Origin: Pyxidicoccus caerfyrddinensis
GTDB lineage: Bacteria; Myxococcota; Myxococcia; Myxococcales; Myxococcaceae
Reading direction: 5' to 3'
Length of the DNA: 64,000 nucleotides
Assembly (NCBI RefSeq): GCF_010894405.1
Contig: NZ_JAAIYA010000016.1
Coordinates: 152,854 to 216,853, forward strand
Shown here: one piece after another, positions 43,487 through 51,671 of the stretch
Position numbering within the stretch: position 1 is the first letter of the stretch
Layout: each line of letters begins with the position of its first letter
Program-made: the position numbers and the translations under genes
The notes under the pieces: generated by a model
Told to the model about the DNA's origin: nothing
Database searches by the model: none
Seen by the model: the letters and a program-made list of their open reading frames with translations, nothing else

Positions 43487-44442
43487 GCCGGCGCCCCTCC
43501 CAGCAGCCCGAGACCGCCGAGCAGCACGAGTCCGGACAGCGCGAGCGTCCCCCACCAGATGGCGCGGTGCAGCTCCAGCTTGAACGCGGACTGCGCGCCG
43601 AAGGCGTTCGTCACCGCGCCCGGGCTGCGCCTCCGTACGCGTGCCGCGAAGACGAGCACCACCCCGGCCGCGAGAAGGACGGTGAGCGGCGGTGCCTTGC
43701 GAGTCATCCACGGCGCCGCGAGCCAGAGGAGCGCGCCGAGCACCAGCAGCACCTCCGAGCCCCGGCGAGCAGAGGCATTGCCCCGGACCGAGGCCCACGT
43801 GCGCTTGCCTCCGGCGCGGTCGCTCTCCTCGTCGGACAGGCCGCTGGCCAGGGCGCTGGACAGCGACAGCGCGAGCAGCCCCGGCGCCAGCGCCACGAAC
43901 CACGCCGGAGCCCACTGGCCGCACTGTGCATACGCATGCAGCGCGGGGAGCACGGCGCCGACGCCCACCATCTCCAGCACCTCGCCGCCGCCCCGGTAGT
44001 TGAGCCGCAGGGGCGGCAGCGAGTAGGCGATGAAGACGAACAGCGCCAGCGCGGCGAGCGGCGCCAGCAGCGGGCGCTCCAGGGTGGCACCGGCCACCAT
44101 GGCCAGCAGCAGCGCCACCGTGCCCGCGCCCAGTCCAGCGGCGAGCAGCGCGGTTGCGGGGAGGATGCCGTCTGGAATCGTCTTGGGCGAGCCGGCCTTG
44201 GGGAACATGCGGCGCTTGAGCGCATCCACCGCGCGGTCGCCCCAGTCGTTGAGCAGGACGATGAAGGCGACGTCCGCCACCATCCACAGCACGCCGAAGG
44301 CGAGCGCTCCCACGGAGAGGCGTCCCGCATGGGCGGCGCCTACCGCCTGTCCGAAGAGGGCGGGGACGAAGACCTTCGGCCAGCTCGCGGGCTTGAGGGC
44401 GTACCACCAGCGCTCCGCAAGGCCCATGGTCTCGACGTGCAT
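43483..44442 (-). CDS. UbiA-family prenyltransferase (first paralogue)
   Basis: A 319-residue integral membrane prenyltransferase with about nine helices. The first motif is NDWGDRAVDALKRRMFP (Asn65, Asp66, Asp69, Asp73) and the second is LSDEESDRAGGKRTWASVRG. It shares the YRGGGEVLEMVGVGAVLP tract with the other paralogue. The ATG at 44442 is used; one at 44427 is alternative. Its stop overlaps the next start (ATGA). As the first gene of the operon, it is divergent from the DUF255 gene with a 147-bp gap. UbiA enzymes transfer prenyl groups to quinone, haem or lipid acceptors. Confidence 0.87.
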   Translation of the reverse strand: MHVETMGLAERWWYALKPASWPKVFVPALFGQAVGAAHAGRLSVGALAFGVLWMVADVAFIVLLNDWGDRAVDALKRRMFPKAGSPKTIPDGILPATALLAAGLGAGTVALLLAMVAGATLERPLLAPLAALALFVFIAYSLPPLRLNYRGGGEVLEMVGVGAVLPALHAYAQCGQWAPAWFVALAPGLLALSLSSALASGLSDEESDRAGGKRTWASVRGNASARRGSEVLLVLGALLWLAAPWMTRKAPPLTVLLAAGVVLVFAARVRRRSPGAVTNAFGAQSAFKLELHRAIWWGTLALSGLVLLGGLGLLGGAPA

Positions 44443-44589
44443 GCGTCCCGTTTCTCTCCCGAGGCTCGGAGGTTCTGCCCTCCGGTGGACAGCGTCAATG
44501 ATTCGCTTTCCGCAACCGCCAACCCTTTGTGCTTGCTCGCACTCGGGGCGCTTCCTATCTCCAGGAGAGGCCCCTTCCCTGGAGTCCCC

Positions 44590-46680
44590 ATGGCCGCCCC
44601 CAGTTCGCCTTCCGGTCCCACCAATCGGCTGGGCCAGGAGCCCTCGCCCTACCTGCGCCAGCACGCCCACAACCCGGTGGACTGGTTCCCCTGGGGCGAG
44701 GAGGCGCTCGCGCGGGCGAAGGCGGAGGACAAGCCCATCCTGCTGTCGGTGGGCTACTCGGCCTGCCACTGGTGCCACGTCATGGCGCACGAGTCCTTCG
44801 AGTCGCCGGAGACGGCCCGGCTGATGAACGAGGGCTTCATCAACATCAAGGTGGACCGCGAGGAGCGGCCGGACCTGGACCAGATCTACCAGGGCGTGGT
44901 GCAGCTCATGGGGCAGGGCGGAGGCTGGCCGCTCACGGTGTTCCTCACGCCGGACCTGAAGCCCTTCTACGGCGGCACCTACTTCCCGCCGAATGACAAG
45001 TACGGCCGGCCCGGCTTCCCCCGGCTGCTGGCCTCGCTGCGCGACGCGTGGGTGAACAAGCAGGACGAAATCCAGAAGCAGGCCCGCCTCTTCGAGGAGG
45101 GCCTGGGCGAGCTGGCCTCCTACGGCCTCGACGCGGCGCCCGGCGCGCTGTCCGCTGAAGACGTGGTGGCCATCGCCCGCTCCATGGCCCAGCAGGTGGA
45201 CCCGGTGCATGGCGGCTTCGGCGGCGCGCCCAAGTTCCCCAACCCGATGAACCTCGCGCTGATGCTGCGTGGGTGGCGTCGGGGTGGGGGCGCGGCGCTG
45301 AAGGACGGCGTGTTCCGCACGCTGGAGCGCATGGCCCTGGGAGGCATCTACGACCAGCTCGGCGGAGGCTTCCACCGGTACTCGGTGGACGAGCGGTGGC
45401 TGGTGCCCCACTTCGAGAAGATGCTCTACGACAACGCGCAGCTCCTGCACCTGTACGCGCAGGCGCAGCAGGTGGAGCCCCGGCCGCTGTGGCGCAAGGT
45501 GGTGGAGGAGACGGTGGAGTACGTCCGCCGCGAGATGACGGACGCGGGCGGCGCCTTCTACGCGGCCCAGGACGCGGACAGCGAGGGCGAGGAGGGGAAG
45601 TTCTTCGTCTGGCGCCCGGAGCAGATACAGGCGGCGCTGCCCGAGTCCCAATCCGAGCTGGTGCTGCGCCACTTCCGCGTCACGCCCGCGGGCAACTTCG
45701 AGCACGGCACGACGGTGCTGGAAGTCGTGCTTCCCTCGGCGGAGCTGGCGACTCAGTGCGGACTGTCACTGGAGCACGTGGATCGGGAGCTGGCAGCGGC
45801 AAGGCAGACCCTCTTCAACGCGCGCGAGCAGCGGGTGAAGCCGGGGCGGGACGACAAGATTCTCTCGGGCTGGAACGGGCTGATGATTCGCGGGCTGGCG
45901 CTCGCCGCGCGCGTCTTCGAGCGGCCGGATTGGGCCCGCCAGGCAGCGGCCGCGGCGGACTTCGTGCTCGCGAAGCTGTGGAACGGGACGCGGCTGGCGC
46001 GCTCGTATCAGGACGGGCAGGCGCGCATCGACGGCTTCCTGGAGGACTACGGGGACCTGTCCTCGGGGCTTACCGCGCTCTACCAGGCGACCTTCGATGT
46101 GCAGTACCTGGAGGCGGCGGAAGCGCTGGTGCGGCGCGCGGTGGAGCTGTTCTGGGACGCGGAGAAGGCGGCCTGGCTCACCGCGCCTCGCGGACAGAAG
46201 GACCTGGTGGTGGCGACGTATGGCCTCTTCGACAACGCCTTCCCCTCGGGCGCGTCCACGCTGGCGGAGGCGCAGGTGGAGCTGGCGGCGCTCACCGGGG
46301 ACAAGCGGCACCTGGAGCTGCCGGAGAAGTACGTGGCGCGGATGCGCGAGGGGCTGGTGAAGAACGCCATGGGCTATGGCTACCTCGGGCTGGCGGCGGA
46401 TGCGCTGCTGGACGGCGCGGCGGGCGTCACCTTCTCCGGCGCGCGCGACGCGGTGGCGCCGCTGCTGGCCTCGGCGAATCGCGTGTACGCGCCCACGTTC
46501 GCCTTCGGCTGGCGGGAGCCGGGAGCACCGGTGCCGGCGCTCCTGAAGGACATCTTCGAGGGCCGCGAGCCGGTGGGCGGCAGGGGCGCGGCGTACCTGT
46601 GCCGGGGCTTCGTCTGCGAGCGGCCCCTCACGGATGCCGAGGCCCTGGCTCAGCGACTGGCGGCTCCAGCGGGGGCCTGA
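44590..46680 (+). CDS. thioredoxin-fold DUF255 protein (YyaL-like)
   Basis: A 696-residue protein of the DUF255/YyaL family. The N-terminal thioredoxin-like domain contains LLSVGYSACHWCHVM (CHWC near 59) and PLTVFLTPDLKPFYGGTYFPP. The middle and C-terminal regions form an alpha-alpha barrel like N-acylglucosamine epimerases or glycoside hydrolases (GWNGLMIRGLALAARV, LEDYGDLSSGLTALYQ). The start at ATG 44590 gives MAAPSSPSGPTNRLGQEPSPYL, the family opening. A role in redox or sugar metabolism is suggested by the fold; no substrate is known. Confidence 0.87.
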   Translation: MAAPSSPSGPTNRLGQEPSPYLRQHAHNPVDWFPWGEEALARAKAEDKPILLSVGYSACHWCHVMAHESFESPETARLMNEGFINIKVDREERPDLDQIYQGVVQLMGQGGGWPLTVFLTPDLKPFYGGTYFPPNDKYGRPGFPRLLASLRDAWVNKQDEIQKQARLFEEGLGELASYGLDAAPGALSAEDVVAIARSMAQQVDPVHGGFGGAPKFPNPMNLALMLRGWRRGGGAALKDGVFRTLERMALGGIYDQLGGGFHRYSVDERWLVPHFEKMLYDNAQLLHLYAQAQQVEPRPLWRKVVEETVEYVRREMTDAGGAFYAAQDADSEGEEGKFFVWRPEQIQAALPESQSELVLRHFRVTPAGNFEHGTTVLEVVLPSAELATQCGLSLEHVDRELAAARQTLFNAREQRVKPGRDDKILSGWNGLMIRGLALAARVFERPDWARQAAAAADFVLAKLWNGTRLARSYQDGQARIDGFLEDYGDLSSGLTALYQATFDVQYLEAAEALVRRAVELFWDAEKAAWLTAPRGQKDLVVATYGLFDNAFPSGASTLAEAQVELAALTGDKRHLELPEKYVARMREGLVKNAMGYGYLGLAADALLDGAAGVTFSGARDAVAPLLASANRVYAPTFAFGWREPGAPVPALLKDIFEGREPVGGRGAAYLCRGFVCERPLTDAEALAQRLAAPAGA

Positions 46681-46755
46681 GCGCCTCGCGCGTGGCCTCG
46701 GCGCGGGGCCCGAGCGCGATGCTCAGGGCCTCGAGAGGCGCTCGGCGCCACGTGC

Positions 46756-48066
46756 TCAGGGCGACATCGGGGCCGCGGCTTCTTCCTCCTCGGCGCGCGG
46801 GTAGTCCGCCGGGCGGGCCATCGCCGCGTCGATGTCGTTGAGCGAGTAGTCGTCCACGGTGAGGGTGCCCACCCGGTCTATCGACATGCCGAGGCTGAGC
46901 CGGCGGGCCGTGCTCGGCACTCCCGGCGTCGTCCACTCGGCGCGGGTGTAGCTGCTCACGGCGGGCAGCAGCGCGCCCTGCGTCCAGTAGTCCCAGACGC
47001 CCGCGCTGTCGCGGGTGTACGCCTTGAAGCGCACCGACGTGGTGGCCTTGTACCAGGTGGAGATGCGGTAGCGGTGGCCGCTCGCGGCCGCTGGGGCGCA
47101 CGTGCCGCTGTCCTGCAGGCTGATGAGCTTGCGGTCGCCGCTGGTGTAGCTGGTGATGCGCACCTGCTGCGCCCAGCTCCCGCTGTGCGCGTCCGACGTC
47201 CGCGTCCACGTGAAGGTGTTGGTGCCGAAGCCGCCTCGCTGCCAGCAGTCCGGCGTGCCGTCGCCGTTGCTGTCCGTCTCCAGCGACGGGTTCTTGAACA
47301 GCTGCGAGGACGAGGGCGGCCAGGACACGGGCGGCTTCAGGGCGCCGCCGATGACGGTGTCCATGAGGGCGACGGTGGTGCCTCGCGAGACGCGGGGGGC
47401 CAGCCAGTCGAGGAACGCCGTCAGGTTGGCCGGTGAGATGGAGTACTGCTGGGGCGGGTCGCACGGCGAGCAGATGTGGTGGAAGACGATGGGAATCCAT
47501 CCGCCGCCGGAGTTCTCCGCGTTGAGCACCCAGGCCTTCAGCGTGTCGAGCGAGGTGGTGTTCTGCACCGAGCCATGCGTGCGAATCGCGTAGGCGTCCG
47601 TGGGAGGCACGGGCTCGCCGTAGGGATTGCTGCTGCTGCCGCCGGGCGAGCGCAGGCCGCCACTCTCCCGGGCCGAGTTGTAGTTGCAGTCGATGACAAT
47701 CTGCCGTGTGACGGAGTCCTTGTCGCCGAACGGGTAGGCGAAGGACGTCACCCGGAAGCCGGCGTTGAGCAGGGCCACCCTGTCGTTGCAGATTTCCTTG
47801 CGCTGGTCGTCCGCGGAAAGCGAGGTGAGATGCGGGTGCGTCAGCGTGTGGCCGCCAATCTCATGCCCGGCGTCCCGGAGGGCGCGCACCTGGGTGAGCG
47901 TCAGGCGGCCGGACATGCCCAGCCTGGCGCTGTTGATGAAGAAGGTGCCGCGCATTCCTCGTGCTTCGAGCATGGACGCGGCCTGGAGCTGGTTGGCCAG
48001 ACAGTCATCGAAGTTCAGCGAGACGATGACCTGACCCGGCGCCAGCGCGCGAGTGGTGGTTTCCAT
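46756..48066 (-). CDS. polysaccharide deacetylase-family protein without a visible signal peptide
   Basis: A 436-residue protein with an N-terminal NodB-type deacetylase domain: VSLNFDDC (metal Asp), GHTLTHPHL (metal His pair), and FAYPFGD, with a C-terminal carbohydrate-binding-like beta domain (KNPSLETDSNGDGTPDCW onward, about 265-425). Such enzymes remove N- or O-acetyl groups from polysaccharides or peptidoglycan. A stop codon lies immediately upstream of ATG 48066, and a GAGGGGG ribosome site precedes it, so the start is firm. No signal peptide can be seen, which is unusual for a polysaccharide-acting enzyme. Confidence 0.85.
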   Translation of the reverse strand: METTTRALAPGQVIVSLNFDDCLANQLQAASMLEARGMRGTFFINSARLGMSGRLTLTQVRALRDAGHEIGGHTLTHPHLTSLSADDQRKEICNDRVALLNAGFRVTSFAYPFGDKDSVTRQIVIDCNYNSARESGGLRSPGGSSSNPYGEPVPPTDAYAIRTHGSVQNTTSLDTLKAWVLNAENSGGGWIPIVFHHICSPCDPPQQYSISPANLTAFLDWLAPRVSRGTTVALMDTVIGGALKPPVSWPPSSSQLFKNPSLETDSNGDGTPDCWQRGGFGTNTFTWTRTSDAHSGSWAQQVRITSYTSGDRKLISLQDSGTCAPAAASGHRYRISTWYKATTSVRFKAYTRDSAGVWDYWTQGALLPAVSSYTRAEWTTPGVPSTARRLSLGMSIDRVGTLTVDDYSLNDIDAAMARPADYPRAEEEEAAAPMSP

Positions 48067-48152
48067 GGTGCCCCCTCAGGTGGCGATGTGGGACCAGCCT
48101 GAAGTTGGGCATGAGGGGCGCCCCGGGCACATGCTTCGCTCCAAATGCACAC

Positions 48153-48186
48153 GGGGCGCGAAGGCCCTTTCCAGGCCCCGCGCCCC
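48153..48186 (-). terminator. GC-rich hairpin downstream of the lipoprotein gene
   Basis: GGGGCGCG (48153-48160) pairs with CGCGCCCC (48179-48186), and inner GGCC boxes extend the stem. It lies 29 bp past the stop of the minus-strand lipoprotein. A short TTT follows on the minus strand. A smaller hairpin, CACTC (48193-48197) with GAGTG (48206-48210), precedes it. Confidence 0.6.
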
Positions 48187-48214
48187 GCGTGTCACTCACG
48201 TGTGCGAGTGAGGA

Positions 48215-49468
48215 CTAGAACAGCCGGATGGTGCTCGGCTGGCCGCCCGAGCGCACGCTGCGCAGCGGCTGCGCGCTGCCATACACGTTGGCCTCGGTGC
48301 AGGCGCCCAGCGCGCCGATGTAGCGCACGTTGATGCTGTCCACGGCGCCGAGCGGGCGCACGATGATGCCGCTGAAGCGCACCAGCGTGTTGCGGTCGCC
48401 GGAGTCGAACGGCGTCTCCGGATTCTTGAAGCCCACCGTCAGCGTCAGGCCGTCCGCGGACACCTCGGTCGTCACCGTCTCGGAGGCGTTGTTGTTCGGC
48501 TGGTCCGTCACGAAGCGTCCCATGTTGCCGTCGGTGTCGATGTCCGCGGTGAGCAGCTGCGCCACCTGGCAGTCCGCCGTGCGCGGCGCGACTTCCACCG
48601 GCCGGTTGAACGTCACCACCAGCTTGCCCGAGGCGCCCAGCAGCGCGTCCGGGTCATCCGCGTTGGAGAACACCGCGTAGAAGCTCTGGTCCGTCGCGCC
48701 GGGGGCGCTGATGGCCATCGCCTGCTCCGGCTGGCTCATGCCCGCGACGATGTCCGACTGGCCCGACAGCACGCGGCCGTCCACCGCGCCGCTCAGCACC
48801 GCCTCGCAGTGGTACGAGGCGCCGTTGACGAGCTGCGCGCCCGGAATCACCGCGACGCCGTTGGCATCCGTGGTGGCGCTCACCGTCGTGCTGCCCGTGG
48901 CCTCCGGAGGCAGGAAGCTGCCCGCCGTCTGCAGCGTGTTCGTCTGGTCCAGCCGGTACTGGCAGTTCACCTTCACGTCCGGCACCGCGCGGCCGTTGAG
49001 GTTCACCAGGAAGCGGTAGTCCACCGCGAAGCCCGTGGGGAACATGCGGAGGTTGACCACCTCCTGCGCGCCCTCCTGCTCGAAGTCGTTGTTCCACGTC
49101 TGCATGGTGTAGCGGCCCATGAAGCGCTCGTAGCCCGGCGCCTGCGCGAAGATGGGGAACTCCTCGCCCAGCGGAATGCCCTCAATCTGGTAGCAGCCGT
49201 CCGCCTCGATGCTGTTTTCCTTCGTCAGGTCGCCCTCGCCACAGGGCTTCGCCCGGCGGAACTCGCCGCCAATGACGGCGTACACCTGCGACTTGGACGC
49301 GTCGTCGTCGTCGAGGTTGTTCTTCCCGTCGTTCTCCTGGAAGAAGTTCATGCGCTGGCCGCTCTGGCCATCCACCACGAACCCGACAACGCGACCTTCA
49401 CCACCGCTGCTGCAGCCCGTGGCCGCCGCCAGCGTGAGCACCACGAACGCCTTCTTCAAATTCTGCAT
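48215..49468 (-). CDS. carboxypeptidase-regulatory-like outer-membrane lipoprotein
   Basis: A 417-residue predicted lipoprotein (lipobox ATGC at residue 19). The N-terminal domain is a CarboxypepD-regulatory-like beta domain (residues 25-130) with GRVVGFVVDGQSGQRMNF and DGCYQIEGIPLGEEFPIFAQAPGYE. An Ig-like region (150-250) carries SATTDANGVAVIPGAQL, and the last domain resembles a bacterial Big-like beta sandwich (SGKLVVTFNRPVEVAPRTADC). The start at 49468 has a GAGGGGGG site. The function is unknown; it is probably a surface or periplasmic scaffold. Confidence 0.78.
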   Translation of the reverse strand: MQNLKKAFVVLTLAAATGCSSGGEGRVVGFVVDGQSGQRMNFFQENDGKNNLDDDDASKSQVYAVIGGEFRRAKPCGEGDLTKENSIEADGCYQIEGIPLGEEFPIFAQAPGYERFMGRYTMQTWNNDFEQEGAQEVVNLRMFPTGFAVDYRFLVNLNGRAVPDVKVNCQYRLDQTNTLQTAGSFLPPEATGSTTVSATTDANGVAVIPGAQLVNGASYHCEAVLSGAVDGRVLSGQSDIVAGMSQPEQAMAISAPGATDQSFYAVFSNADDPDALLGASGKLVVTFNRPVEVAPRTADCQVAQLLTADIDTDGNMGRFVTDQPNNNASETVTTEVSADGLTLTVGFKNPETPFDSGDRNTLVRFSGIIVRPLGAVDSINVRYIGALGACTEANVYGSAQPLRSVRSGGQPSTIRLF

Positions 49469-49603
49469 GTTGGCCCCCCTCTGTTGGGTTTTGAGGCAGG
49501 GCCGCTCAATAGTCGAAGAGTCAACGCGTGACCAGTGGGCGCACGCACGGGGTGCCCGCACCCCGGGGCCGGCGCTACCCGGCCCGCCGGTGCGTGCGGA
49601 CGC

Positions 49604-51139
49604 TCACTTCACGTCAGTCACCTTCAGCGCGCCGATGAGGGGGGTGATTTCCGCGTTCCCCTCCTCGCCGAAGCCGAAGTGCGTGGCGTCCGCCACCACC
49701 TGGTTGAAGGTGGGGTCCATCTGGGTCCACTCCCCCACGTAGGCCTCCACCCACTCGTGCCAGTAGAGGGCGGGCACGCCGTCCTGGTTCACCATGTAGA
49801 TGACGCCGTCCACGCGCCGAGCGGGGATGCCCGCCGCGCGCAGCAGGGCCACCGTCAGCAGCGAGTGCTCCGTGCAGTCCCCGCGCCGCTGGCTCAGCAC
49901 GTCCGTGGCCCGGTCCGCGCTGGCCCCGTAGTCCTTCTCCAGATTCGTGGCCACCCAGGTGCTCACCTTCTGGGCCGCCCGGTACGCGTCCTTCTCGTCC
50001 CCGACAATCTTCTTCGCCTGCTCGCGGATGGCCGGGGCGTCGCTCTCCACGATGATGGAGGACTTGAGGTTCTCCCCGCCGTCCGGGTCCGCCAGCGGCC
50101 GGGGCTTGCGGGCGGCCTCCGAGGGCGCCGCGGCCGACAGCGTCACCTCCACCTTGCCGTCGGGCAGGGGCTTGAAGTGCTGCCGGTACGTCTCCTCGCG
50201 GAACTTCTCCGGCAGCCCCTGCACCACCAGCGTGACTTTGCCGGGCACCGCGCGCGCGGACTCGGGCAGCGGCTTGGGGAGCACCACGCGGGTGAGGCCG
50301 AACACCTCCACCAGGTCCAGGCGCTTGGCGACGGGCTCCGTCTCCTTGCGCGCCTGCATCGTCTGGCCGAAGTCCACCAGCACCGTCTCTCCGCGCTGGG
50401 TGATGAACGAGGTGACGGGCACCTTCTCCTTCTCCGACAGCGAGCTGACCTTGCTGAGCTTCACCTTCACCCCGTTGATGACCCGCTGCTCCGGGGGCTC
50501 CACGGTGGTGGTGAGGCCGTAGGTCTCCAAATCCAAACCGTCCAGCGTGAAGCCCGTCACCTTCGCCTTGCGCAGCAGGGCCACGCGCGCCGGGTCCGCG
50601 TCCTCCACGTGCTCCATCGAGGTGGGCAGCTTCGCCAGCTCCTCGTCAGGGCGGCCCGGGCGCTTGCGCACCACGCGCATGCCGTCGGGCGTGGCGGTGC
50701 CCTCCAGGGTCTGGTCGCCGCCGTCCCCCTTCTGCGTCACGGTGAAGGACAGGAGGCGCCCGCCGGGCTTCGCCTCGTAGATGCGCTCCTCGCGGTGCAC
50801 GCGCTCGGAGACGCGCGTGGCCACCATGGCCTTGAAGACGAGCTGGTTGGAGGACTTCACCCGCGCGGGCTCGCCGGGCAGCAGCTCCACGTCCGTGAAG
50901 AGCCAGCCCACCTTCTTGTCCATGAGGTAGAGGCCGAAGTACTCGCCCCCCTTCGGGCGGGGAGCCTTCACCACGTCCGACAGCTCGGCCTTCGCCGGGG
51001 CGGTCGTGGACGCCGAGGACCGGGCCGCGGGCTTCGGCGCGGACGCGGCGGGGGCCTGGGCGAGGACAGGCGGCGCGCCCGTCAGCAGGGCGCACAGGGA
51101 CACGGCGGCGAGGGACGTCAGGCGGAGCGGGCGGGTCAT
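49604..51139 (-). CDS. secreted transglutaminase-like protein
   Basis: A 511-residue exported protein. A signal peptide is followed by an Ala/Pro/Ser-rich spacer and a large beta domain (about 65-300). The C-terminal transglutaminase-like domain has the catalytic Cys in QRRGDCTEHSLLTVALLRAAGIPA, the His in YWHEWVEAYVG, and the Asp in QMDPTFNQVVAD. The family includes bacterial peptidases and protein-crosslinking enzymes, so the direction of catalysis is uncertain. The start at 51139 gives the best signal peptide; an ATG 39 bp upstream is open. Confidence 0.85.
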   Translation of the reverse strand: MTRPLRLTSLAAVSLCALLTGAPPVLAQAPAASAPKPAARSSASTTAPAKAELSDVVKAPRPKGGEYFGLYLMDKKVGWLFTDVELLPGEPARVKSSNQLVFKAMVATRVSERVHREERIYEAKPGGRLLSFTVTQKGDGGDQTLEGTATPDGMRVVRKRPGRPDEELAKLPTSMEHVEDADPARVALLRKAKVTGFTLDGLDLETYGLTTTVEPPEQRVINGVKVKLSKVSSLSEKEKVPVTSFITQRGETVLVDFGQTMQARKETEPVAKRLDLVEVFGLTRVVLPKPLPESARAVPGKVTLVVQGLPEKFREETYRQHFKPLPDGKVEVTLSAAAPSEAARKPRPLADPDGGENLKSSIIVESDAPAIREQAKKIVGDEKDAYRAAQKVSTWVATNLEKDYGASADRATDVLSQRRGDCTEHSLLTVALLRAAGIPARRVDGVIYMVNQDGVPALYWHEWVEAYVGEWTQMDPTFNQVVADATHFGFGEEGNAEITPLIGALKVTDVK

Positions 51140-51161
51140 CACGCCCCTTCTAACGAGGGAA

Positions 51162-51185
51162 GGGGCGGTTGTCTTCAACCGCCCC
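51162..51185 (-). terminator. hairpin terminator after the ATP-grasp/GNAT pair
   Basis: GGGGCGGTT (51162-51170) pairs perfectly with AACCGCCCC (51177-51185) around a 6-nt loop, 18 bp past the GNAT stop. On the minus strand it is followed by TTCCCTCGTTAG. Confidence 0.7.
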
Positions 51186-51203
51186 GCGCCGCGTCCCGCG
51201 GGA

Positions 51204-51671
51204 CTACATCCGCTTGGTGAGGATGATGAGGTCGTCCCCCACCTTGTAGAAGTCGCGGATGCGCGCTTCCTCGCCGTACTTCATGGAGGCGTAGAAGCCG
51301 CGGGTGGGGCCGTAGGCCTCCGTGGCGCTCGTCTCCACGCGGATGAGCCGGCCGTTGCGGCGGCGGATGTCGCCCTCCATGGCCGACACCAGCGCGGCGC
51401 CCACGCCCTGGCCCCGCACCTCGGGCGCGGAGGCAATCCAGTACAGGTCGTAGGTGTCCTCCGTCATCGGCGTGGGGCCGTAACAGACGTAGCCCACCAG
51501 CTGCCCGCCCCGGTCCGCGACGACGATGGAGTAGTCCGTGTTGCCCGGCGTGAGCGCGATGCCGACCAGCTCGATGGCGACCTCAACCTCCTGCGGCGAG
51601 AAGGTTTCGATCTTTCGAATCAGCCCGGCGAGGGGCTCCTTGTCCTTTGCGACGAGTGGCCGGATATCCAT
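51204..51671 (-). CDS. GNAT-family N-acetyltransferase
   Basis: A 155-residue GNAT enzyme. The acetyl-CoA loop is VRGQGVGAALVSAMEGD (Q/RxxGxG/A), and the flanking strands LYWIASAPE and LIRVETSATEAYGPTRGFYASMKY are characteristic. The start at 51671 (MDIRPLVAKDKEPL) is chosen; it overlaps the ATP-grasp gene by 89 bp in a different frame. That extent of overlap with an ATP-grasp ligase suggests they modify the same product, perhaps a peptide or amino-acid derivative. The substrate is unknown. Confidence 0.82.
   Translation of the reverse strand: MDIRPLVAKDKEPLAGLIRKIETFSPQEVEVAIELVGIALTPGNTDYSIVVADRGGQLVGYVCYGPTPMTEDTYDLYWIASAPEVRGQGVGAALVSAMEGDIRRRNGRLIRVETSATEAYGPTRGFYASMKYGEEARIRDFYKVGDDLIILTKRM

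Noticed and set aside
43336..44589. Upstream extension of the DUF255 gene, 418 residues before ATG 44590
   Set aside because: It is antisense to the UbiA operon; the family start is at 44590.
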